Assembly (NCBI GenBank): GCA_019648995.1
Contig: BLXT01005762.1
Span: 1,948,457 to 1,973,320 of the forward strand
DNA from: Plakobranchus ocellatus
Lineage: Eukaryota; Mollusca; Gastropoda; Plakobranchidae
Length of the DNA stretch: 24,864 nt
Direction of reading: 5' to 3'
A program made the translations under genes and the position numbers. The notes beneath the pieces were generated by a model. It searched no databases, was not told the DNA's origin, and worked only from the letters and a program-made list of their open reading frames with translations. Shown here in pieces: positions 10,611 to 20,006 of this stretch (within the stretch, counting starts at the first letter, position 1; each line of letters begins with the position of its first letter).

Positions 10611-11559
10611 TTGAAAGTATTGCATTGCCATAACATTAACACTTGCACTTTAGTAGTAATCTGAAAATGTTTTCCAGCACAACTTTTTCATTCAAGTTCA
10701 GATTTAGGAAGCATATGGTATCATTTTTTGAATTTTGTTAGAGTTGAATGTATTAATAATGACTTTAAAATGATTTTTATGCATGTGCGCAACATCCTCA
10801 GTTTTCAAAATTATAATGTGGTTTTATTGGATGTTTTAAGATGTCACAGCAGTTTTTAACTGCATTTTTTTTCTTTTTTGTATGATTGTTTTTACATTCA
10901 AAGCCTGTTTCTTTTAAATATTGATTTTGGCTTAAAATGAGTTGCATTTTTGCAACCAGCTTTAAAAAATACCACAAGGAGTGAAAGTTTGATAGCTCTA
11001 GCATTCTCCATTATTGTTTTATTAAACAAAAACTGCCGTGATCAGCATATTTTGCCAAATTTTTTTTCAAAATGTCAAAATAAGCCGTGCCGAGACTTTG
11101 TGGCACATAAATTTCAGGGTTACAGCTTCCTCAAATGTCTGAAAAAAATTGAATGTGATGTCTGCAACTTTTTCAGGAGGATTAGATATTATAATAAGAA
11201 TCTATTCATTATTTTAAAAGATATGATGGCTTATCAATGACATTTTCAGCATTTTGTTACATAAATCGACAAAAGTTATATTTATTTTTAGAGTTTTTCC
11301 AACGATGCTGTATTTTCCATTTCAAAGTTATGTCAATAAAACTTACTGTGTGCGCTAAACATATACATAGTCTTATAGTAAAGTAATTTTTTGGCTTTTG
11401 TATATTGTCATAAATTTGGCTTTTTTTTCCTGTTCATCTACTTGTCAAAAATATTCTAAGTTTTCATATAATTAAAAATTGCATAAGTCTTTTATTTATC
11501 ATCCAATTTCAAAAATTTTTCTTTGGCATTCTTCATTTATTTTTTTGAGATCTTTGCAA
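10611..11559. other. AT-rich stretch without recognisable gene
   Basis: No coding pattern stands out. The 96-codon frame at 10,950-11,240 has no motif I recognise. The stretch lies between the dispersed-family relic and the Harbinger transposase piece, so it may hold decayed flanks or ends of either. Confidence 0.5.
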
Positions 11560-11803
11560 TGAACATATTCCCAAAATCATAGAGACAATTTTGAAATTCA
11601 GGTTGTGATAGTCCCATTTTGAAAAGTGTCCATCTGCAGTTTTCGCCCAAAGTTCTGCATCGGTTTTTGGCAAGAACTGTGGCTGCAACAATGTCTATAC
11701 CGGTATCAAATTACAGGTCTCCTGCACAATGCATCTGACTGTGCGAAATCCCAATTGAAAGGAAAATGCAACACTTCTGAACGAGTTTCTTGTTGCTAAA
11801 TAC
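11560..11803 (-). pseudogene. PIF/Harbinger transposase exon, N-terminal side
   Basis: A splice acceptor (gattgtttcag) on the minus strand precedes RYLATRNSFRSVAFSFQ, then LGFRTVRCIVQETCNLIP. A further block in another frame reads PKTDAELWAKTADGHFSKWDYHNL. In PIF/Harbinger transposases the blocks YLATGxSFRSLxFxFRxGxxTV...IVxETC and W...A..F..KWxxPNCxGAxDGKH lie in this order, just before the first catalytic Asp. The DGKH part is absent here but is present at 8,602-8,785 on the same strand. At least one frame change separates the blocks. The exon is divergently oriented from the MADF ORF starting at 11,969, a layout usual for two-gene PIF/Harbinger elements. Confidence 0.75.
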
Positions 11804-11879
11804 CTGAAACAATCCAAAAGAAATTTTGGAAATATGCTGTTACTGTTACTTATCGCACAATGCCTTTTATATTCTTCCC

Positions 11880-11936
11880 ACTGTCTGTCTATCAGTCTCT
11901 CTGTCTGCATGTGTGTTCTCTCTCTCTCCCTCTTGC
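11880..11936. repeat. Imperfect (CT)n/(CTGT)n tract
   Basis: This is a pyrimidine-rich low-complexity stretch (ctgtctgtct... ttctctctctctccctct). It lies just upstream of the MADF exon in its presumed intron, matching the position of the long AG tract beside copy 1. Confidence 0.85.
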
Positions 11937-11968
11937 TCCACATTAAACATTATTTTCCCTGTTATCAG

Positions 11969-12723
11969 CTGACATGGCCCGAAAGAAATGGACATACTTG
12001 AGAGACTAGCACAGACGTCAGAAAAAAAAATTATCATGAGTACTAAATCCGGACAGGGCGCTGAAAGTGAAAGGAAAAACAAATGGAATCTGCTCGACAC
12101 AATGCCATTTTAGACCCATTTACAGAAAATCCTACTACTACAAGTAATTTAGAATCATTGGGGAGCCAAGCAGACTCAAGAAGAACAGTTAAGACACACC
12201 GAGCTCAAGCAAACTACATACATATAATTCAAATTGCAGAAAAGGATGAAATAACTGTGACTCAAGAGCAGCCAAACAACTTCAAGAGGCAGCCAGACAA
12301 TGTAAAAAAGACCATCAGCACCCGAAGGGCAAAAAGGCAGTTCTTCAACCCGATCGACATGGAAATGTTAGAGGCATTGAAAGAGCCTGAAAAAGAGGAT
12401 GGCACCGATGGTAATTGGTGGAGGGGACTCAAACCAATGTTTAAAGAGCTCGACCCCATAGTGAGTTTGAAATTCAAACATGAGGAGCAGACTATTTTTG
12501 AATTTGTGGAGCGCGAAAAAAAAAAAAAAACTGCCACCAGGTCTATTGATTTACAAATTCCCCATCCCCTAACTGCTTACAGTTACAGTCCTTGGCAACC
12601 AGCACACCTGGAGAAGGCTATTCTACAGTGTATGTCCTGCCACAGGCACACCCTGGTACAAGCTCGAGTACCAGCAGTTCTAACAGTTTTGGAAATTATT
12701 ACCAATATTATTCAGCAAAGTAA
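11969..12723 (+). pseudogene. MADF/BESS-like protein, second ORF of a PIF/Harbinger-type transposon
   Basis: An acceptor (ttttccctgttatcag, AG at 11,967-11,968) starts an exon reading DMARKKWTYLRD, a stop, then HRRQ. A shift in an A9 run leads to MSTKSGQGAESERKNKW and LLDTMPF, and a shift in a short T run leads to LDPFTENPTTTSNLES. This is the second half of a MADF domain (KWxxLRDxYRR...K.SGxGA...W....FLxxxxxxRxTxSNL). A 219-codon open frame (12,083-12,742) continues through a polar linker to FNPIDMEMLEALKEPE and WWRGLKPMFKELDPIVSLKF, which resembles a BESS-like protein-interaction motif. A Ser-rich tail (SSSTSSSNSFGNYYQYYSAK) then lies one frame away, ending TAA at 12,721-12,723. The first MADF exon is not found. 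It is likely a nuclear DNA-binding partner of the transposase. Only a few breaks are seen, several in homopolymers, so it is relatively young, or some breaks are assembly errors. Confidence 0.65.
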
Positions 12724-13434
12724 ACATTCTTGTGTATGTTAAGCAACATTTTAATTAACTGTTGATTTTTTACATTTTTTTTTTAATGGTTACCTTTAAA
12801 AAGAAAGTTGATCAAATTTTGTTTGCCCATTTTTAACATTAAAATAAAATGATTTCAAGTACTACCGCATGACTTTCATCTCATATTCTGTATCTCTAAT
12901 CTTAGATTTTTTTACTTCTTCATTTGATGTGTTCATTTAATGGTTAATAAAGTTGAAATCGTTACTTATTCTGTTTGTTATTTGTAACATCTTACCTTAG
13001 TGTAATTGTCATCCGTTCAATTGGTGGAATAGCCCTCCTCCAGTTGGTATTCTGTTTTTGAATATATATGTGGTCCACATAAAGGTTTTGGAAGGTTGTT
13101 TTTGTCATGCGAAAATATGCTACACACTTTTTGTTATCATCAAGAATTTAATGCAACATTCTAAATCCTCCTGTTTTGCCTCGTTCTTTACATATTGCAG
13201 TATCGGCGGCGGCCTTGCATATGCCGTAACTGTTTCAAAATTCACAGCGACAAAAATGTATCGGCTGCAAAAAAAATGTTACTGACAATGCCATACAGTA
13301 GATGTTCCTGGCTCCTAGACTTTTATATAAATGAATGCCGGTTAATCTCAAATATCTTTGGTTTCAATTGGACAACAAAAAGTGAAAGAAACCCTTAAGT
13401 CAAATATAATATTGGGAACGAACAAGTCTGATCC
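12724..13434. other. Stretch without recognisable gene; one exon-like block
   Basis: It is mostly AT-rich. At 13,201 an acceptor (tttacatattgcag) precedes a block reading RRRPCICRNCFKIHSDKN, Cys/His-rich and basic, which could be a decayed zinc-binding exon. I cannot assign a family and see no partner exon. Confidence 0.3.
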
Positions 13435-13950
13435 CATGTCATCAAATTCATGTTGTTGGGTTAATCAAATAAGGTTACTCTCTTAGATGTAGACTGAGTA
13501 CGATGGTGTCTGGATAAAGTCAACTCGCTTACGAGAAACTTTTGTTTAAAGTGAATTCCTTATGGCTGCTCCTTGTGTTTTTTCTTCTATTTCTTTGTTA
13601 TGGATACGTCATCTCTTGCTTAAAGTCGACGGATTTTGATGGTCCGGAGGGGTTGACTTAAAAACAGGCTCCACTGTAATATTAAATGCATTAGCTGTTG
13701 TTGATTTGATAACTACTGGGTGTTCCTGTTAGTTTTATCTTCATTTCCTTTACTATAAAAACAAGACTTCCCCTATGTCATTAAATTTATGTTTGGTTGT
13801 AATAACAATTAACATTTTAATATGTTTTTCAATCCTTGTTTTGCTGTACTGTAAAATCCCATGTCATCAAATAAGTGCTGCTGAGTGAAACCTTTAGATT
13901 TTGGTTTTAAATCCTTATGAGTTAAATCAACACTTCTCAATGTCATTAAA
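13435..13950. repeat. Region with four copies of ATGTCATYAAA and a MITE-like end
   Basis: ATGTCATCAAA or ATGTCATTAAA occurs at 13,436, 13,775, 13,861 and 13,940, three of them after a C-rich tract. Between the first two lies an inverted pair of AAGTCAAC (13,517-13,524) and GTTGACTT (13,652-13,659). The right end reads aaaacaggctccactg followed by TA, like the CAGTGGAGCCTG termini flanked by TA seen in Tc1/mariner-pogo-type non-autonomous elements. The left terminus is not clear. Confidence 0.35.
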
Positions 13951-14939
13951 TCTTGTATTTTGATGAAATGGGATACAATTATTTTTTCTCATCCGGATCT
14001 GAGATAGTATTAGCAAATAGGCCTTCAATAAAAGATCATTCTGTTATCTTGAATTTAAAGCCGTCTTTTTTTGTTTACAATCATGATTGTTAATTTCACT
14101 TTATTGTGGAATTGCTGTCTTGGCCGTGATGATGGTAATGCTGTTCTTGAATTGTTGTGGTGATATGCACATGGTTGTATGATGCTTCCTAAAAGGAGTG
14201 ATGATTTACATCCCGTTTTTTTATTGTAATTTTACTTATACTTTTAAGATAATCAGCTAATGTTGTGGGAATTTTCATAATAAATAATTTGATAATAGAG
14301 CTATTAAAGTGATGATATTTCTATTCTTGTGATATTACTGATCTGGCCCTGCGAAAAATTGCATTTTAAACAAAGAAAATTTGCAAAAAAATTGCACGGT
14401 TAACTACCCAAAAATTGCAAAATATTTTAGACCTAGCCATAAAAAGCCTCTCAGTATTGACAACATGAAAATTCGGTATTTTTAAGAACAAGAAGCAAAA
14501 CAAAACATCAAGCATGCAACTGACATAATTATTTTTTAATGATATATAACAGTGCTTTAAAAATAAGAGGAAAAAAAATATGGGACATACACCCCTAAAA
14601 AATGTAGCAATAAAAAATGGATGCAATAGATTGGTTACATTGGCTACATATTGCAAGCACTAAGGAAAAAAGGGAATGGAAAAATTTTCAAGAATTTGAT
14701 TTTACATGTATTGTGTTCGAGATCATGGGGTTTGACTACATGTATTCCTTTTTGCGGAAGTTTAGTGAAAAGTTGAAAGTCCCCATGCCTGAGTAAAGAG
14801 AGCTCCAGGCACATCAAAAAAAGACATGTTCACAAATTTCAAACCTTGAAGGTACTAAAAAATTGTACCACATAGAATTAAAAAATAATTTAAAAAATTA
14901 AAAACTGAATTGAAGGCAAACTTGTTCATCTCAAATGAC
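13951..14939. other. AT-rich stretch without recognisable gene
   Basis: No family resemblance is seen in any frame. The 96-codon minus-strand frame at 14,366-14,656 is hydrophobic and rich in Phe/Leu, as expected of chance translation of A/T-rich DNA. Confidence 0.55.
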
Positions 14940-15370
14940 GGTTCCACAACCAACACAAATGGGACGAAATGAGGTACATTCAATACTGCAAAACGGTGCT
15001 CATTTCATCCTGTATTCTATCTCGCTTGATTAGTGTAACTCACTATTGGCTGGCCTACCTGAATAAAGTATGAAAAAATTGCAATATATCCAAAAACAGG
15101 CTGCCAGATTAATTCATAAAAAGAAAAAGAGAGATCATGTTGCATCAATGTTGATATAATTTTACTGGCTTCCGATTAAATTAGGAATCGTTGGGTTGGA
15201 CGCATGCTTTCTTACTTTCAAGTTAAATTTTTAACGAGATGGCAACAAAGAGGAGTCCTAGCCTAATGTGAAGTATTTTTGTAGTCGGAGTTTAAATTAG
15301 GCCTTACTAGGTCTGGAGCAGGCTGCCAAATGCTCTAAAAATTAGGGAGCCAGATTGGTTGGTAAAGGAA
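14940..15370 (+). mobile_element. LINE 3' fragment, CR1/L2-like, C-terminus of reverse transcriptase ORF
   Basis: Plus-strand frames read ILSRLISVTHYWLAYL, then KLQYIQ with RLPD and KKKKRDHVASMLI, then FYWLPIKLGI, and near the end RLPNALKIREPDWL. This order corresponds to the end of CR1/L2/Jockey-type ORF2: (SR)LDYCNSLLAGLP...I..LQ.IQN.AARL(I)......H(V/I)TP.L..LHWLPI..RI...., then LWNSLP..IR. It is diverged, with several frame changes and stops, and 5'-truncated as LINE copies usually are. No poly-A or tandem tail is obvious at its right end. Confidence 0.65.
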
Positions 15371-15814
15371 GTCAGGAACGGAACACTCTTTCTAGATTGG
15401 CGAGTAAAAACCTTAATTTTTGCTCCTCACAAAAAAAATTATTAAACATTATTAGAAATTGCAGAAAATTGCTAAATTTGCAGGTTCTTGCAGTCTTGCG
15501 ACCACAAGACCGCAATTTCCTGGGGCCCAGACTGGTGATGATTACAAGAGGAAATGGATTGTAGCCATTCCAGAAACAAACAAAAGATTTTGTAAGAGCC
15601 AAAAAATCCTATCATTAAATTTTCTAAGGCCCAAAATAAATTGACAAATATATTTTATAGTATATTTATGTTACATGACAATATGATGTGAGAATAGTCA
15701 AATTTACAGAAAACATGACAATTGTTTTGCATAGTAAAATACTTGGGAACACAAACAAAAAGCCTTAAGTATACATGTATCAAAATCTACATCACCTCTT
15801 CAAGACTTGAATTT
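15371..15814. other. 3' flank of MTERF4, no other gene seen
   Basis: This holds the presumed 3' UTR of the minus-strand MTERF4 gene. I see no clear AATAAA on the minus strand within the first 150 bases after the stop; AT-rich variants such as CATAAATATA (about 15,663-15,672) are possible. Overlapping open frames at 15,355-15,644 on both strands have no recognisable content. Confidence 0.4.
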
Positions 15815-16639
15815 CTACTGTGCGGATTCAGAATCAGAAATGGAATCACTATCAGTATCAGAACTATTAGCATCTGTATTACTGCTGCTCTCTTCATCCC
15901 TCATGTTTAAGTCTTCCTCCTCATTTTCTCTCTCAAGCTCCCTCAAGGCAAGGAATGTGTGGTACTCATCCACACTCATCCCCACAGATTTTAATGCAAA
16001 GTTTACATCTGAAGCTTTTACCACAAACTGCAACAGTGGATTTGGGTTTAGTCTTGGATCATCCTTCTTTTTTACTTTCACAAAGACTCCAGCCCGTACC
16101 AAAAATAAGTGTCTGTCTTGAAGCTTATCAAATGGACAAGCCAGCACTCCAGACTTGACTATTTGTTGTTGGATATAACCCATAGTAAAGAAAGCATAAT
16201 CAAAAAGCTTATTTGTCTCAGCCCACCGCTGAGAGAACACATTGGGGCAAGTCACTGCGACCTTCACAGCATCAGAGGCTGTAAAGAGACCCTTGAGTTT
16301 GTTGAACACAAAACGAATAGTCTTGGGGCTTATAAACAGGATTTCTGGTCTTCTGCCAACCAGTTGCAATAGATTTCTGCCCGAGAGACCTAGCCCTCTA
16401 AGCTGCAAAAGGCTTGCATTAATGATCTCTGGGATCTCTGCAAGAGGCTGCTCCTTTGTCATGTAACTGGAAGGTAAATGTTTCAGAAGATCCAATGCCA
16501 CTTCAGGGCAGAAACCCTGCTGTAATATTGTCTCTGCAATAGATATTACAGTTTGAGGTTCTTGTAGCAACCACAAGCGCCCAGAAAAAAGCTTTGCTGA
16601 GGGTGGCAAAGAAAAACCAAGTCCATGAAGATCTTGCAA
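15815..16639 (-). CDS. MTERF4: MTERF4, terminal coding exon
   Basis: MTERF4 is a mitochondrial matrix protein of the mTERF family. In vertebrates it binds large-subunit rRNA and partners the rRNA methyltransferase NSUN4 in mitoribosome assembly. This exon encodes 274 residues from LQDLHGLGFS to a TAG at 15,815-15,817. It carries the helical mTERF repeats (LGL...LLQLVGRRPEILF, LKGLF...VAVTCPNVF) and the MTERF4-specific block YAFFTMGY...IVKSG. It also has KLQDRHLFLVRAG, then NPNPLLQFVVKASDVNF and SVDEYHTFLALRELE. The end is Glu-, Ser- and Asp-rich (SSNTDANSSDTDSDSISDSE), like the acidic tail of human MTERF4. The exon starts after a textbook acceptor (long T run, then CAG; AG complements 16,640-16,641) in phase 0. 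The reading frame is intact. The identification is firm. Confidence 0.93.
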   Translation of the reverse strand: MQDLHGLGFSLPPSAKLFSGRLWLLQEPQTVISIAETILQQGFCPEVALDLLKHLPSSYMTKEQPLAEIPEIINASLLQLRGLGLSGRNLLQLVGRRPEILFISPKTIRFVFNKLKGLFTASDAVKVAVTCPNVFSQRWAETNKLFDYAFFTMGYIQQQIVKSGVLACPFDKLQDRHLFLVRAGVFVKVKKKDDPRLNPNPLLQFVVKASDVNFALKSVGMSVDEYHTFLALRELERENEEEDLNMRDEESSSNTDANSSDTDSDSISDSESAQ

Positions 16640-18957
16640 CTGAAAAAAAAAAAAAAAGATAACATTTTAAGAAAGACTGCACATGATCTCAAAAATAAAG
16701 ATTGATTGATTGAAGCTTTTTTGCTTCTTTAGTTTTAGGATTATTTAAATTTTCTGGGTTACTGCCCTTAATCTGAAGCAATGATTGCTTGGTTTTAGTA
16801 CACAAAAAATAATATAACACTTTTTGTACACTTTCACTTTCACATTCTTACTTCTATTCCCATTTTTTTCAGAGAAGCCTCAAATTTGTACTGAGGCATC
16901 AGTATTTTAGTCATTATTGTATGAACATATTCAGTTCAAGTCACGCTTAGAACAAAGAATCAAAACTCACTTCTGTCTTGGGCTGCAATGGAAAGAAATA
17001 ATCTATACTTTTGAAATCTAACTACAAACTGCTGAGCTAGCAAAAGAAAAACAGTTAAGCTGCATAATTTTGCACAAGTATTCTTTTGAAAATAAAGAAA
17101 AGAAGAGATATGTGTGTATTAAAAAAGTTTTTAAAAATTCACAAGGCCTTTTTTTTTAAAAATTAGGCTTACATCTTATTTTTATACATTTTCTACAAAT
17201 TTTCAGCATTTTTACTATTGTGCAAAAGTACAAATATGTATTACTGACAATGTAACCCCAGGTTAATACATAAAATTCCACTTCATCATAAAAAAATAAT
17301 TTCCTGGCATGCTTCTAGATAATCGTTATCAGCCATCTGTTGCTGGTTTGATCTAAAAAAAATAAAAGAATAAATAAAGAAAAAGGAAGGAAGAAGGTAA
17401 AAAATGCAGTTTTAACAAAAGCCATTGTGTGTAACAACAGCTCTAGTGATATTGTACAGTAAGGTCCACCACTTGAGAAATTTACTGAATCATAGGTCCC
17501 CAAAATCTTTTTTCCTTGGGCTTTACAAAGTGAAATTGATAAATTAAATTAAGGTGATTAAAAAAGAGTAACATCTTGCAGTGTAGCTTACTTTCTCTAG
17601 ATAAAATGTTATAATTTCTTTGATGGAGCAATAGTTTAATCCGGTTGCTCTAAATAGAACTCAAATGGTAATTTTTCAAAGATTTCAAAAGTATTCAGTA
17701 AACCTTGGACTCAACAAACTAGTTTAGGTATAAAAAAAAGTTTGTTGGAACCATGTTCATTTTAACATCAATGGGATGTGATAAAATAAAATCCAATTAC
17801 TATTATCCCAGTAACCTACCTTGTTTCTAACCACATTTCTCTTGGAGCTGTGTCAAAAATGTGCTTATTGTACATGCATAATATATATTTGTTTTTGTTT
17901 TTATAAAGCTTGTTAAACCCATATACGTGTATATGATAATGAAAACATTTTGCATGGTAGTATGCCTTCCTAGGTACTACTGGCTTGTGGTTTATTACTG
18001 CATTACTTCTACTTCAGCTAGAGGGATTTAAGTTCCATTTGATTTAATTGGGAGTGGGTAAAAAATGTAAAATAATATGGTTTATTCAATTAGCTCCCGC
18101 AGAGATGAATTGGGCTTGGCCAGAGCATACATAAGCATACACCTGAAATCATTGTTTGCATTGAGAGAAAGGGGGTGAGGGGGTGCGCCAGGGCAACCAG
18201 GGTGATACATGTAATGAGAATGCATTCACTGCTCAACTTGCTACACTGTTTACAGCCCTAAGCCTATCCCATGCCTAGCGCCTTTGTCTTTTTATATTGT
18301 GGTATCTGTCAAATGGCACCTACGCCCCTCTCCTCTTTCTATTCACGATCTTAGGCTGTTTTTCTACTCATGTGTCGACACCTTGCCCCATTCCTGCTCT
18401 TTAAATTGAGATAGAATTTCAATAGCTAAGCCAACAGCAGACCTTACAGTTACAGTTTAGAACATCAATTGTACAGGCAATGTGTTTTTTTTTTCCCTTG
18501 CCTACACTTCTATGGTTCGCTGAAACAGAAGTGGTGTCAGATGAGTTCATTTGATAAAATCTAACTTACAAGAAAAAATAGGGGATGTTTTGCTGTTCAT
18601 TGAGGGCAGGGTGTAATGGAATTGAGTTGGTTGGATTCAAGGGGCATTTATTTAAAATGAATTCTTAACTCTTATCTGTTTTGTATCCATAGTTAAAAAA
18701 AAATATCATCAACAATTATGTTAATTTAGGTGCATCTTTATGTCTAGATTCAATATCTGTGTAATTTGCAGACAAAAAACTGCATGTACATTGTGCTTCT
18801 TTTAAATTTCCCTTTTCTGTCACTTTTTTTAGGTTGTAAAAAAATGCAAAGAGCTAGATTACTTCCCTGCCACCATGGTTCATTTTAATAATACCAAAAT
18901 TGTCCTCCTTTTTAAGTCAACACCTTATTTCAATTTCTTTAGTATTTAAAAAAATCA

Positions 18958-19047
18958 TTTTCAACATCCATTAACTAGAATTGGCCTAAAGATGTTAGTC
19001 TGTTTTCAACATCCATTAACTAGAATTGGCCTAAAGATGTTAGTCTG
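18958..19047. repeat. Perfect 45-bp tandem duplication
   Basis: Two identical adjacent units (18,958-19,002 and 19,003-19,047) each begin ttttcaacatccattaac and end gatgttagtctg. Within each unit CAACATC and GATGTTA form an imperfect inverted pair. The absence of any difference between the copies points to a recent event in otherwise decayed intron sequence. Confidence 0.95.
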
Positions 19048-19506
19048 TTGAAAGAGGTCAATAATATTTATACTTCACAATTAATGATATTCAATTGGCA
19101 GGCAAAGCCAAAAGTATTTTCATTTACTTTAATTTAACCTCAGAAAAGAGATGCGTTATGATTAAATCATCTTTGAAGTGAAGGTTAATCATAATTGTAA
19201 TTTTTCAATTTAATGACAGTCAACTGGAAAAAATGCATAAGCAGTATCTTAGACTTTCCAATGATTAACCCTTTCAAACCTGAGCCCCTTCTGGTTGTCA
19301 TCCTCTCCCACCTGAGCTCCTGAGAAAAATGGCTGAATTCAGGGTAGGGTACAGATAAATTTATCAGAAGAATGATGAGGATAACACTTACAGAAAAGGA
19401 GTCCATTGATCTAGATCTACTCTCAGTGAATGTCTCTGATCATCCCCTGTCTACGAAATTCAATTCTTTCGCAATCAATCTTTATCTTCAAGTCTGTATT
19501 CATCTT

Positions 19507-19557
19507 TAGATCTAGTTCTAGAATTTGATCTAGATTCTAGATCTAGATCTATCTATC
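19507..19557. repeat. TCTAGATC-rich tract
   Basis: This is a dense array of overlapping TCTAGA/AGATCT words (tagatctagttctagaattt... ctagatctagatctatctat). Similar short clusters occur near 4,100, 6,340, 9,300, 19,408 and 22,070. Confidence 0.8.
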
Positions 19558-19890
19558 GGCTTTTTTAACTCATTGTAATTGCTGACTTTCATTATAATGG
19601 TAATCTTGGTCAAATTCTTGTTTAACCTCACCAGAGCCAACGATTTGTTCAAAAATATATTTGCAGAAAACAATTTTTGTTGTGGGGGTTTCCCTGACAA
19701 CATCTCTGGTTACTCCCCTCTAGTGCCTTCTTATTGTAAAAAAATTTGATAAAATTTCACAAAACATGAAGAGAAAACAACTCAACTGATGGTCGCACCC
19801 ATTATCAAACAATTTGACCTCATATGATGACAACCTGACTGGTCGAATATTTTTAGAATCTTAGTCAGGTTCTATGAATGGATTAGTGAA

Positions 19891-19946
19891 TCCCGGTCTA
19901 CCGGGAATCCAGCAGAGATCTATTGAAGAGGATCCCGGTTAACCGG
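19891..19946. promoter_or_regulatory. Paired CCGGT palindromes in MTERF4 intron, near the donor
   Basis: CCCGGTCTACCGGG (19,892-19,905) and CCGGTTAACCGG (19,935-19,946) are palindromes 42 bp apart. Each is preceded by TC (or ATC) and followed by AATCCAG. AACCGG/CCGGTT half-sites resemble those bound by Grainyhead/CP2-type factors. The position, 60-115 bp inside the intron from exon 1, would suit an enhancer-like element, but a decayed repeat with palindromic units is equally possible. Confidence 0.35.
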
Positions 19947-20006
19947 AAATCCAGTCTGATGAGGTTAAAGAGAGTTACTTCTTAGTGCTTCTAAAACTTT
20001 TCTCAC

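Larger units (their letters stand above)
16640..20006 (-). other. MTERF4: MTERF4 intron (about 3.4 kb)
   Basis: On the minus strand the donor is TTTG|GTGAGA (GT complements 20,005-20,006) and the acceptor is a T15 run plus CAG at 16,640-16,642. Both ends are phase 0. Joining them gives STLKLEVIVNL followed by LQDLHGLGF, which aligns with the start of the mTERF repeats in human MTERF4 (SLELERVMSSLLDMGF). I see no further coding exon inside. It contains a 45-bp tandem duplication, an AGATCT-rich tract, paired CCGGT palindromes and otherwise AT-rich DNA. Confidence 0.8.

Noticed and set aside
12262-12537. 91-codon minus-strand frame
   Set aside because: It is antisense of the MADF/BESS ORF.
16109-16466. 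Plus-strand frames inside the MTERF4 exon
   Set aside because: They are antisense shadows of a well supported minus-strand exon and show no family resemblance.
19185-19406. 73-codon minus-strand frame as an extra MTERF4 exon
   Set aside because: It has no mTERF repeat pattern, and exon 1 and the terminal exon already join in phase with continuous similarity.
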